This document shows, one piece after another, positions 33,463 to 41,204 of a DNA stretch of 64,000 bases. The stretch spans positions 34,843-98,842 of the forward strand of contig CANQVF010000003.1 of the NCBI GenBank assembly GCA_947627185.1, given 5' to 3'. The DNA comes from an uncultured Clostridia bacterium. Its GTDB lineage: Bacteria; Bacillota; Clostridia; TANB77; CAG-508. Position 1 is the stretch's first letter. Every line of letters starts with the position of its first letter. The position numbers and the translations under genes are program-made. A model generated the notes under the pieces. It did no database searches. It was not told the DNA's origin and saw only the letters and a program-made list of their open reading frames with translations.

Positions 33463-33556
33463 TTGACTGGTTACATGTTGATATGGATTCTTCTTCAAAA
33501 AAATTGAAAAATTAAATGAAGAATTGAAGAAATATCAAAAAAACAGTGAAGATTAA
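33463..33556 (+). pseudogene. Fst-like toxin peptide interrupted at an A7 tract
   Basis: From TTG 33463 (GGTGGG at 33452-33457 as ribosome site) the frame reads MTGYMLIWILLQKN and stops. If the run of seven A at 33497-33503 had six, the frame would continue IEKLNEELKKYQKNSED to TAA at 33554-33556, giving a 30-residue peptide with a hydrophobic front and a charged tail, the size and form of Fst-type toxins. The gene is therefore either recently inactivated, phase-variable, read by slippage on the A tract, or miscalled in the assembly. A terminator follows 20 bases on. Confidence 0.5.
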
Positions 33557-33575
33557 AAAACTATATAAATAGTTT

Positions 33576-33604
33576 CAGGACAGTTTCTCCCTGTCCTGTT
33601 TTTT
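33576..33604 (+). terminator. rho-independent terminator of the Fst-like toxin RNA
   Basis: CAGGACAG (33576-33583) pairs with CTGTCCTG (33591-33598), then six T. It faces the terminator of the opposite RNA across a short gap. Confidence 0.9.
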
Positions 33605-33606
33605 AA

Positions 33607-33685
33607 AATAAAAAAAGATATGTGTTCTCCTCACATATCTTGGTGCGTTATTGTCTGGTTACACTAAACAATTTCGCTTAAGCTA
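33607..33685 (-). ncRNA. candidate antitoxin RNA of the Fst/par-like locus
   Basis: Predicted minus-strand RNA of about 79 bases from a perfect promoter to a terminator (AAGATATGTG at 33615-33624 with CACATATCTT at 33632-33641, then T on the minus strand). It contains TGTAACCAG and TAACGCACC, complementary to CTGGTTACA (33467-33475) and, with one mismatch, GGTGGGTTA (33452-33460) around the toxin ribosome site and start. The same pairing, through direct repeats at the two ends of convergent RNAs, controls pAD1 par (RNA I/RNA II). Boundaries are predicted. Confidence 0.7.
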
Positions 33686-33690
33686 ATACT

Positions 33691-33719
33691 ATTATAACAT
33701 CGTTTATATAGTATGTCAA
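33691..33719 (-). promoter_or_regulatory. consensus minus-strand promoter of the par-like antitoxin RNA
   Basis: On the minus strand TTGACA (33719-33714), exactly 17 bases, TATAAT (33696-33691). There is no coding gene behind it. Confidence 0.85.
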
Positions 33720-33818
33720 ATAAAGTTTGATAATTTTTGTATAAGTGTCAATGATAAATTTGTGAATAAATAAAAATATAATACATAAAATAAAATGTAT
33801 AATATTTAGCAATATAAA

Positions 33819-33856
33819 TACAATATATTGACAATATATTTACAATGTATTATAAT
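33819..33856 (+). promoter_or_regulatory. promoter and repeat operator of the relB-yoeB pair
   Basis: TTGACA (33828-33833), 17 bases, TATAAT (33851-33856). Three similar 11-base units, ATACAATATAT (33819), TGACAATATAT (33829) and TTACAATGTAT (33840), tile the promoter. RelB/DinJ antitoxins bind such short repeats cooperatively with the toxin, so conditional autorepression is likely. Confidence 0.7.
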
Positions 33857-33877
33857 AATTATAGAGAGGTGATATTT

Positions 33878-34153
33878 ATGGCACAAACATTAATAAATTT
33901 TAGAATAGATGAAAATACCAAAAAGCAACTTGAAGAAATTTGTAATGAATTAGGTATTACAATGTCAACAGCATTTAATATGTTTGTTAAAAAAGTAATA
34001 AGGGAAAAAAGAATACCATTTGAAGTTTCTATTGATCCATTTTATTCTGAAGCAAATATAACGGCTATCAACGAATCAATAAAACAATTAAAAGAAGGAA
34101 AAGTAATTACAAAAACTATAGATGAATTAGAGGCGATGGCTGATGACAAATAA
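33878..34153 (+). CDS. RelB/DinJ-family antitoxin
   Basis: A 91-residue antitoxin. The N-terminal ribbon-helix-helix (INFRIDENTKKQLEEICNEL, then GITMSTAFNMFVKK) binds DNA, and the C-terminal part wraps the toxin. ATG 33878 with GAGGTGAT upstream is preferred over an in-frame ATG at 33845, which lies inside the promoter. It overlaps the toxin start by 11 bases, the usual translationally coupled arrangement. Together with the Fst-like and 29.8 kb systems it is the third toxin-antitoxin locus within five kilobases. Confidence 0.9.
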   Translation: MAQTLINFRIDENTKKQLEEICNELGITMSTAFNMFVKKVIREKRIPFEVSIDPFYSEANITAINESIKQLKEGKVITKTIDELEAMADDK

Positions 34154-34406
34154 TATATCTTTTACAACAAAGGCATGGGAGGAATACTGTTATTGGCAAA
34201 CACAAGATAAAAAGATATTAAAAAGAATAAATGCATTATTAATTGATATACAACGAAACAATTTTACTGGAATTGGAAAACCTGAACCATTAAAATCTAA
34301 TTTAAGTGGATTTTGGAGCAGAAGAATAGACGAAGTTAATAGATTAGTTTATAGAATAAACAATAATCAAATTGAAATAATACAATGCAAAGGACATTAT
34401 TATTAA
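34143..34406 (+). CDS. yoeB: YoeB-type mRNA endonuclease toxin
   Basis: An 87-residue toxin of the YoeB/Txe family, a RelE-fold ribosome-dependent mRNA interferase. Family hallmarks are WEEYCYWQTQDKKILKRIN near the start, GIGKPEPLKSNLSGFWSRRI, the DEVNRLVYR segment, and the C-terminal KGHYY with the catalytic His-Tyr. It is complete and presumably active. It starts inside the antitoxin gene and ends at a strong terminator. Confidence 0.92.
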   Translation: MTNNISFTTKAWEEYCYWQTQDKKILKRINALLIDIQRNNFTGIGKPEPLKSNLSGFWSRRIDEVNRLVYRINNNQIEIIQCKGHYY

Positions 34407-34441
34407 AAGCAAGTGATTACCTTGAAAATCACTTGCTTTTG
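34405..34441 (+). terminator. hairpin after yoeB
   Basis: A perfect 14-bp stem (34405-34418 with 34427-34440) and an eight-base loop, with A and T flanks so that it may work in both directions. Confidence 0.8.
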
Positions 34442-34513
34442 TATTATAATGCTTTCACAATAAAAAATGTTCTTTCATTATAAATTTTAAATAAATTTTG
34501 AAAGGAAAATTTT

Positions 34514-35080
34514 ATGAAAAAGGTTTTAAAAATTTTTACAATAATTATATTACTTGCTGTATTAATTATATTTATAAAATTGAATTTTAAACAAAAAGAA
34601 AATTCCTATGTAGTAAGCAATACAAAAATTCAAGAACAAAATAAAATAGAAACAAATAAAGTACAAACAAATACAATTAAAGATAAAAATAATGAAATAG
34701 GAGATAAAACTAACGAAATGATAAATAAAATAAAACTAGAAGTAAATGGAAAAGAGCTTACAGTAAATTTAGAAGATAATTCTTCTTCAAAAGCTCTTGT
34801 AGAAAAATTAAAAGAAAATGATATAGTAATTAAAGCTCATGACTATGGCGATTTTGAAAAAGTTGGAAGTTTGGATTTTTCTCTTCCAACAAATGACACA
34901 AAAATAACCACAGAGCCAGGAGATTTAATACTATATCAAGGAAATCAAATAACTCTATATTATGATACAAATACTTGGAACTTTACTAAACTCGGTAAAG
35001 TAGAAGGTTTATCTAAAAAAGAATTAAAAGAGCTTTTAGGAGATTCAGATGTAACAATAACTCTTTCTCTATTTAATTAG
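34514..35080 (+). CDS. membrane-anchored cyclophilin-like domain protein
   Basis: A 188-residue extracytoplasmic protein. An N-terminal hydrophobic segment (about 4-24) is followed by a Lys/Asn-rich linker (about 27-70) and a cyclophilin-like domain (about 72-188) with KLEVNGKELTVNL, the EPGDLILYQGNQITLYYD core and a final TITLSL strand. Proteins of this beta-barrel family are widespread in gut Firmicutes, and most have no measured activity. It has no lipobox. ATG follows TGAAAGGAAAA. The gene is monocistronic and convergent with the Crp-type regulator, separated by a single base. Confidence 0.8.
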   Translation: MKKVLKIFTIIILLAVLIIFIKLNFKQKENSYVVSNTKIQEQNKIETNKVQTNTIKDKNNEIGDKTNEMINKIKLEVNGKELTVNLEDNSSSKALVEKLKENDIVIKAHDYGDFEKVGSLDFSLPTNDTKITTEPGDLILYQGNQITLYYDTNTWNFTKLGKVEGLSKKELKELLGDSDVTITLSLFN

Positions 35081-35081
35081 T

Positions 35082-35723
35082 TTATATATTAGGAACATAT
35101 AAAAGAGTAATTTTTTTGCCATCAACTTTTATAAAATTTTCTTCTTTTAAACTCTTTAGCTCTCTAAACATAGCAGATCTATTTACTGCAAGATAATCTG
35201 CCAAATTTTTTAAATTGCTAGATAAATAAATTTTTTGAGAACGATTTTTTCTATATTCATTTTCAAAAAAAGCTAATAGTTTATCACGAATACTTTTTTT
35301 AGTAAGTATTTGAATTCTATCATTATTTTCTTTAAAACGTGAGTTTATTATTAAAAATAAATTGAAAATGAATTTATTAAAATATGATGAGTCAATATTA
35401 TTTATATTTATTAACTTATTGTAGTCGATAACTATTATTTTACAAGGCTCAAGAGCTTTTATTTGACATTCAGCATTATCAATACTAGATATATTTGTTC
35501 CAAAAACACTATTTTCAAAAAGATCTTCAACAAGAGTTTCTTCTCCCAAATAATTTATGTTCAAAATTTGGGCATGACCTTCTACTAAAATACAAACAAT
35601 ATTAGTTGCTTTTAATGTTGCAAGTATTTCTTCATTTTTATTATATTTATATATATGACTTTCTAATTTGTTCAGTAATTTAGCCTTCTGCAAGCTTGAA
35701 AGTCCTTCAAAAGGATTAATCAT
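35082..35723 (-). CDS. Crp/Fnr-family transcriptional regulator
   Basis: A 213-residue regulator on the minus strand. Residues 1 to about 125 form the cyclic-nucleotide-type beta barrel; residues about 150-213 carry the winged helix (LKNLADYLAVNRSAMFRELK). There is no N-terminal cysteine cluster as in Fnr, so it is probably not an Fe-S oxygen sensor; its ligand is unknown. It is transcribed away from nrdD, with start codons 128 bases apart, so it could act on the intergenic region. GGTGAT lies five bases before its ATG. Confidence 0.85.
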   Translation of the reverse strand: MINPFEGLSSLQKAKLLNKLESHIYKYNKNEEILATLKATNIVCILVEGHAQILNINYLGEETLVEDLFENSVFGTNISSIDNAECQIKALEPCKIIVIDYNKLININNIDSSYFNKFIFNLFLIINSRFKENNDRIQILTKKSIRDKLLAFFENEYRKNRSQKIYLSSNLKNLADYLAVNRSAMFRELKSLKEENFIKVDGKKITLLYVPNI

Positions 35724-35851
35724 ATTTCATCACCATTACAATTATATCACAAATTGATAAAAGTTGCAAATGCACCTTTTTACTTTTTAATATTATGATT
35801 ATAATTTGATTAAATTAAAAAACAAAAATTTATAAACGAAAGGGAGAAAAG

Positions 35852-38050
35852 ATGAAAATTGTTAAAAGAGACGGACATATTGTAGATTATGATCCAAGTA
35901 AAATCAAAATTGCTATTAAAAAAGCAAATGCAGAAGTAAAACCAAAAGAAAGAGCAACAGAAGAACAAATTAAAGAAATTATCCATTACATTGAAGACTT
36001 GGATAAAAAAAGAATATTAGTTGAAGATATTCAAGATATTATAGAAGAAAAATTAATGGAATTTGATAAATATCAATTAGCCAAAAAATACATTACTTAT
36101 CGTTATACAAGAGAGCTAGTTAGAAAAGCAAATACAACTGACCAAACAATTAAAGAATTAATTGAAGGTGAAAATGAATATTGGAATAGCGAAAATTCTA
36201 ATAAAAATGCACAAGTTGTTACAACACAAAGAGATTATTTAGCAGGAATAACAAGTACAGATATTACAAGAAGATTTTTACTTCCAAGTGAAATAGTAAA
36301 AGCACATGATGAAGGAATAATTCATTTCCACGATGCAGACTATTTTGCACAAAATGCATTACACAATTGTGAATTAATAAACTTAGATGATATGTTACAA
36401 AATGGAACAGTTATAAATGGTGTTATGATAGAAAAACCACACAGATTCATAACAGCAGCAACAATTGCAACACAAATTATTTTAGCAGTTACTTCATCTA
36501 GCTATGGAGGAGCAACAGTTTCTTTAACACATTTAGCACCTTTTGTTAGAAGCAGTTATGAAAAATATTATAAAAAATATGAATCAAGAAAACTTAAAAA
36601 AGAAGATTGTGAAAAGTTTGCTTGGGAAGACACTAAAAAAGAAGTTGCAGATGGTGTTCAAACATTTAATTATCAAGTAAATTCAATGACAAATACAAAC
36701 GGACAAGCACCATTCTTAAGTGTATTTATGTATCTAAATGAAACAAAAGAATACAAAAAAGAACTTGCAATGATAATAGAAGAATTTTTAAGACAAAGAA
36801 TTCTTGGATTTAAAAATAGAAAAGGTGTATACATTACACCAGCTTTCCCAAAATTATTATATGTTCTTGAAGAAGACACAGTTAATGAAGATGGAGAATA
36901 TTATTATTTAACAAAACTTGCAGCAGAATGTACAGCTAAAAGATTAGTTCCAGATTATATTTCTGAAAAAGTAATGTTAGACTTAAAGAAAAATGAAAAA
37001 GGAGAAGGCGATTGTTATCCTTGCATGGGATGTAGAAGTTTCTTAACACCAGATAGAACAATGTCTTTAGGAAACATTGCTAATGCTAAAAATTATGAAG
37101 AAGGAAAAGGAAAATACTATGGAAGATTTAACCAAGGTGTTGTTACATTAAACTTACCAGATGTAGCTCTTTCTTCAGATAAAGATATGGATAAATTCTG
37201 GAAAATACTTGATGAAAGATTAGAATTATGTCATAAAGCATTACAAATAAGACATAAAAGATTAAGTACAGCTACAAGTGATGTTGCACCAATATTATGG
37301 CAAGATGGAGCTTTAGCAAGATTAAAACCAGGAGAAAGCATTCATGAACTATTACATCATGGATATTCTACAATATCTTTAGGATATGCAGGATTATATG
37401 AGTGTGTAAAATATATGACAGGACATTCTCATACAGATAATGGTGAAGGAAAAGAATTAGGACTAAAAATCATGCAAAAATTAAATGATGCATGTAAAGC
37501 ATGGAAAAAAGAAGAAGATATAGACTATTCAGTATATGGAACACCAATAGAATCAACAACATATAAATTTGCTAGATGCTTAAAAGAACGTTTTGGAACA
37601 GTAGAAGGAGTTACAGATAAAAATTATATTACTAATTCATATCATGTTCCTGTATTTGAAGAAATCGATGCATTCACAAAACTTAAATTAGAAAGTGAAT
37701 TCCAAAAATTAAGTCCAGGTGGAGCAATTTCATATATTGAAACACCAAACTTACAAAATAATATAGATGTAATTTTAGATGTTGTAAAATTCATTTATGA
37801 TAATATAATGTATGCAGAATTAAATACAAAATCAGATTATTGTCAAAAATGTGGATACACAGGGGAAATTTTAATAGATGAAAATCTAGAATGGTATTGC
37901 CCAAACTGTGGTAATAGAGATCATAATACATTAAATGTAGCAAGAAGAACTTGTGGATATATAGGAACAAATTTCTGGAACAAAGGAAGAACTCAAGAAA
38001 TAAAAGAGAGAGTATTACATATTGATAATAAGGTGGCAAGAGTAAGATGA
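35852..38050 (+). CDS. nrdD: anaerobic ribonucleoside-triphosphate reductase
   Basis: NrdD makes deoxyribonucleotides without oxygen using a glycyl radical. The 732-residue protein has an N-terminal ATP-cone (MKIVKRDGHIVDYDPSKIKI; residues 1 to about 90), the catalytic barrel, a C-terminal zinc site (CQKCGYTG and WYCPNCGN) and the glycyl radical loop RRTCGYIG with the radical Gly at about 702. The ATP-cone provides allosteric shut-off by dATP. ATG follows AAAGGGAG. It overlaps nrdG by four bases (ATGA), the standard operon. I saw no clear NrdR box upstream. Confidence 0.96.
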   Translation: MKIVKRDGHIVDYDPSKIKIAIKKANAEVKPKERATEEQIKEIIHYIEDLDKKRILVEDIQDIIEEKLMEFDKYQLAKKYITYRYTRELVRKANTTDQTIKELIEGENEYWNSENSNKNAQVVTTQRDYLAGITSTDITRRFLLPSEIVKAHDEGIIHFHDADYFAQNALHNCELINLDDMLQNGTVINGVMIEKPHRFITAATIATQIILAVTSSSYGGATVSLTHLAPFVRSSYEKYYKKYESRKLKKEDCEKFAWEDTKKEVADGVQTFNYQVNSMTNTNGQAPFLSVFMYLNETKEYKKELAMIIEEFLRQRILGFKNRKGVYITPAFPKLLYVLEEDTVNEDGEYYYLTKLAAECTAKRLVPDYISEKVMLDLKKNEKGEGDCYPCMGCRSFLTPDRTMSLGNIANAKNYEEGKGKYYGRFNQGVVTLNLPDVALSSDKDMDKFWKILDERLELCHKALQIRHKRLSTATSDVAPILWQDGALARLKPGESIHELLHHGYSTISLGYAGLYECVKYMTGHSHTDNGEGKELGLKIMQKLNDACKAWKKEEDIDYSVYGTPIESTTYKFARCLKERFGTVEGVTDKNYITNSYHVPVFEEIDAFTKLKLESEFQKLSPGGAISYIETPNLQNNIDVILDVVKFIYDNIMYAELNTKSDYCQKCGYTGEILIDENLEWYCPNCGNRDHNTLNVARRTCGYIGTNFWNKGRTQEIKERVLHIDNKVARVR

Positions 38051-38538
38051 AATATAATGTAATAAGAAAAATGGATATATCAAATGGACCTGGAATTAGA
38101 GTTTCAGTATTTATGCAAGGATGTGAATTTCATTGTAAAAATTGTTTTAATCCAGAAACATGGGATTTTGAAGATGGAAAAGATTTTACACAAGAATCAA
38201 TTGATGAAGTAATGAAATTATGTGGTGAAAATCATATAAAAGGCTTATCAATCTTGGGTGGTGAACCAATGCATCCAAAAAATATTGAGGCAACAACAAA
38301 ACTTGCAAAAGAATTTAAAGAAAAATATCCTAATAAAAACTTATGGGTTTGGTCTGGTTTTAAGTTTGATGAAGACTTAAAAGATAAAGAAGTTATGAAA
38401 TATGTAGATGTGCTAGTAGATGGTAGATATGTAGATGATCTTCATGATCCAACTTTAAAGTGGAAAGGTTCTTCAAATCAAAGAGTTATAGATGTGCAAA
38501 GCAGTTTAAAAAATAACGAAGTTGTATTGATGAACTAA
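38047..38538 (+). CDS. nrdG: anaerobic ribonucleotide reductase activase
   Basis: NrdG is the radical SAM activase that installs the glycyl radical on NrdD. The 163-residue protein has the CX3CX2C motif CEFHCKNC (C26, C30, C33), followed by the conserved FNPETWDF and the GGEPM SAM-binding loop. Length is normal. It overlaps nrdD by four bases and a strong terminator follows. Confidence 0.95.
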   Translation: MKYNVIRKMDISNGPGIRVSVFMQGCEFHCKNCFNPETWDFEDGKDFTQESIDEVMKLCGENHIKGLSILGGEPMHPKNIEATTKLAKEFKEKYPNKNLWVWSGFKFDEDLKDKEVMKYVDVLVDGRYVDDLHDPTLKWKGSSNQRVIDVQSSLKNNEVVLMN

Positions 38539-38552
38539 AGAAAATTAATCAA

Positions 38553-38603
38553 TATGCAAAAATATGAGATTATATTTAAAATTAATCTCATATTTTTTAT
38601 GCA
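38553..38603 (+). terminator. rho-independent terminator after nrdG
   Basis: AAAAATATGAGATTA (38558-38572) pairs with TAATCTCATATTTTT (38583-38597) and T residues follow. A second, outer ATGCA/TGCAT pairing can extend the stem. Confidence 0.85.
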
Positions 38604-38772
38604 TTTTTTATGTTTTTTCTCATATGTTTTCCATATGCTTTTCTATATATTAGATATAAAAATGCAAAAATATAAAAATATGAAAAAAAAAAAAAATGCT
38701 TTATAAATTTGAAATATATGCATTTTTGTGATATTATAAATTTGTTGAAATTAGAATAAGGAGATTTATAAT

Positions 38773-40269
38773 ATGAAAATGGCATTAAAAAGAGGTTTTG
38801 TTGTAATAACAGGATTGCTTTTACAAATATTATTAACATTATTTATTTATTTATTTTTTGTAGAACATATTGTTATAATAGATATTATTGTTGGAATTAC
38901 AAGTATACTTCTTACTCTTGGATTTATAAGAAAAAGTAAAAATTATTCTTATACTTTGCCATTAATTATTATTCTTGTTTTATTTCCAATTGTTGGAGCA
39001 TTACTTTATATAATTTTTCAAAGAAATAAAAGAGGAAGTAAAATATTAAAAAGCATTAAAAAAAGTGAAACTGAAAGTCAGAAATATTTAGTTCAAGATA
39101 AGAAAATAAAAAATGAATATAAAGATAATGGTAAAATTAGATATTTAAGTGATTTTACAGGCTATCCAGTTACTAAAAATAATGAAGTTACATACTATCC
39201 TATTGGAGAAAAAGCTTTTACTGCTATGCTAGATGATTTAAAAAAAGCAGAAAAATTTATATTTTTTGAGTATTTCATTGTAGCACATGGTAAAATGTGG
39301 GATTCCATTTTAGAAATATTAGAAGAAAAAGCATCACAAGGTGTTGATGTAAGAGTTATGTATGATGATATGGGATGTATTTCTACATTAAAAAATTCTT
39401 ATCCAAAAGAACTTGAAAAAAAGGGAATAAAATGTGTTGTTTTTAATAAATTAAATCCGATTGCAGGTGTTTTTATGAACAACCGTGATCATAGAAAAAT
39501 ATTAGTTATAGATGGAAAAGTTGCTTTTTCTGGAGGAATAAATATAGCAGATGAATATATAAATGAAAATAAGAAATATGGGCATTGGAAAGATAATGCT
39601 ATAAGAATTTCAGGTGATGCAGTTTGGAATTATACAGTTATGTTTTTAGGTATGTGGAATGCTTTTATAAAAGAAGATACAGATTTTAATAAGTTTAAGT
39701 ATAAATTTAATAATAATATAAATTCTGGCTTTGTAATTCCTTATGCAGAAACACCATTAGATGAAGAAATAACAGGTGAAGATGTATATTTAAATATTAT
39801 AAATCAAGCAAATAAATATGTTTATATTTTCACACCATATTTAATTATAGATACAGATATGATAAATGCATTAAGTTTAGCAGTAAAAAGAGGTGTTGAT
39901 GTTAGAATTGTAATTCCAGGAATACCAGATAAAAAAATAGTTTACACACTGTCTGAATCTTATGTGGAACCATTAGTAAAATCAGGAGTTAAAATTTATA
40001 AATACACACCAGGATTTGTTCATAGTAAAGTTTTCATATCAGATGATAATATTGCAACTGTTGGTACAATAAATATGGATTATAGAAGTTTATATTTACA
40101 TTTTGAATGTGGTTGTTATTTAGAAAATATAGAAGTTATAAAAGATATAAAAAAAGATTTAGTAGATACTATGAAAAAAAGTCATGAAATAACAAAAAAA
40201 GAGGCATCACCTAATTTCTTTAAATCTGTTTGGCAATCCTTATTAAGATTAGTTGCACCTTTAATGTAA
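38773..40269 (+). CDS. cls: cardiolipin synthase (phospholipase D superfamily)
   Basis: A 498-residue membrane enzyme that joins two phosphatidylglycerols into cardiolipin. Two or three N-terminal membrane segments (about 8-70) precede two PLD domains with HKD motifs: HRKILVIDGKVAFSGGIN (about residue 239) and HSKVFISDDNIATVGTIN (about 417). Length and layout match bacterial Cls. A double ATG (38773 and 38779) leaves the exact start open; AAGGAGA favours 38773. Downstream lies the first palindromic element. Confidence 0.92.
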   Translation: MKMALKRGFVVITGLLLQILLTLFIYLFFVEHIVIIDIIVGITSILLTLGFIRKSKNYSYTLPLIIILVLFPIVGALLYIIFQRNKRGSKILKSIKKSETESQKYLVQDKKIKNEYKDNGKIRYLSDFTGYPVTKNNEVTYYPIGEKAFTAMLDDLKKAEKFIFFEYFIVAHGKMWDSILEILEEKASQGVDVRVMYDDMGCISTLKNSYPKELEKKGIKCVVFNKLNPIAGVFMNNRDHRKILVIDGKVAFSGGINIADEYINENKKYGHWKDNAIRISGDAVWNYTVMFLGMWNAFIKEDTDFNKFKYKFNNNINSGFVIPYAETPLDEEITGEDVYLNIINQANKYVYIFTPYLIIDTDMINALSLAVKRGVDVRIVIPGIPDKKIVYTLSESYVEPLVKSGVKIYKYTPGFVHSKVFISDDNIATVGTINMDYRSLYLHFECGCYLENIEVIKDIKKDLVDTMKKSHEITKKEASPNFFKSVWQSLLRLVAPLM

Positions 40270-40289
40270 AAAACTAATAAATATAATTT

Positions 40290-40455
40290 AAGCTCTTAGG
40301 ATGTTTATATATAATTTTATTAGTGACTTGGTGTCGCAATCTTCTTTTTTTAAAAATAATAAAAAGGAAGATTGCTCCATTCGCCCTTCGCTTACGCTTC
40401 GGTTGGTCGCTTACGCGTCACATTATAAAATTATATATAAACATCTTAAGAGCTT
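40290..40455. mobile_element. MITE-like palindromic element, copy 1
   Basis: About 166 bases that fold back on themselves: CTCTTAGGATGTTTATATAT (from 40293) is mirrored by the reverse complement at the right end (40425-40453), with ATAAAATTATATATAAACAT. The interior is more GC-rich than its surroundings and contains matching CAATCTTC/GAAGATTG arms and TTACGC/GCGTAA words. A second copy lies at 45376-45538 in the opposite orientation. There is no ORF of its own, as expected of a MITE. No convincing target-site duplication was seen. It also forms a long hairpin between cls and tetR and may end both transcripts. Confidence 0.7.
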
Positions 40456-40473
40456 GTTTAATATGGTTTGAGA

Positions 40474-41025
40474 TTAATTAAAAAGTTTCTCAAACCAATT
40501 TTTCATATTAAAAAGTATTTCATCTAATGAATAATCACTTTCATTTCTAAAATATTTTAAAATTTCACCAGATATTCCATTTAAAAGAAAAGAAACATTG
40601 AGTTTAAGATATTCATCTGTGCAAGTATTTTTTAAAGCATCGTAAATTTTATTACAAGCAATTCTTGTTAATTTCTGCAAAAATAAAAGTGATTCATCAG
40701 CAGATAAGAGTAATTTATATGTTTTTTCATTATCTTTTAAACAAGATATGATATTTTCAAAATAATTTTCTATATCATTTTTGGAATATAATTTTAAATC
40801 ATCACTACATAAAAGTTCAATAGTTTGCAACTGGTAATCGTGCGCAACTTCATAAATATCATCATAATGTGTGTAAAAAGTGCTTCTTGTTATATCTGCT
40901 CTTTTAACTAATTCTGTAACAGTTACTTTATCTAATTGTTTCTTTTCATTAATTAATTCTGCGAAAGCTTTTTTTATGCGATTTCTAGTTTTAATAGAAG
41001 AAGAATTTAGACATTTTACTTTCAT
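40474..41025 (-). CDS. TetR/AcrR-family transcriptional regulator
   Basis: A 183-residue repressor-type protein on the minus strand. The N-terminal helix-turn-helix (about residues 12-60) reads VTVTELVKRADITRSTFYTH, typical TetR. The remaining helices form the ligand domain with no recognisable pocket. It is divergent from the MMPL transporter gene, and a perfect 16-base palindrome lies between them, the probable operator. It most likely represses the transporter and itself. Its gene and the transporter are bracketed by two inverted MITE-like elements. Confidence 0.88.
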   Translation of the reverse strand: MKVKCLNSSSIKTRNRIKKAFAELINEKKQLDKVTVTELVKRADITRSTFYTHYDDIYEVAHDYQLQTIELLCSDDLKLYSKNDIENYFENIISCLKDNEKTYKLLLSADESLLFLQKLTRIACNKIYDALKNTCTDEYLKLNVSFLLNGISGEILKYFRNESDYSLDEILFNMKNWFEKLFN

Positions 41026-41107
41026 AAATAAATCATTTCCTTTTTTAAAAATATATCAAATATTATAGCATACTATTTTCAAGAAATAAATACAATTTAT
41101 TAAAAAG

Positions 41108-41123
41108 TGTCTAAATTTAGACA
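41108..41123. promoter_or_regulatory. palindromic operator between tetR and the MMPL gene
   Basis: TGTCTAAATTTAGACA is a perfect 16-base palindrome. A half-site, TTTAGACATTTTAC, recurs at the very start of the tetR coding sequence (about 41006-41019). Position and symmetry fit a TetR-family operator serving both divergent genes. Confidence 0.7.
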
Positions 41124-41204
41124 TTTTTTGATAATTTATACTTCCTAAATGAAAATAATGAGAATATAATATACAGCGGATTTAAAAGAAAGGAAGGATT
41201 TACT

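Noticed and set aside
35724..35851. NrdR box or Fnr site upstream of nrdD
   Set aside because: No convincing match to either consensus could be found by eye.
38684..38697. Run of about 14 A near 38690
   Set aside because: Simple homopolymer in A/T-rich intergenic DNA between nrdG and cls; no structure or repeat attached.
40880..41068. 62-codon plus-strand open frame over the tetR start
   Set aside because: It is the antisense shadow of tetR.
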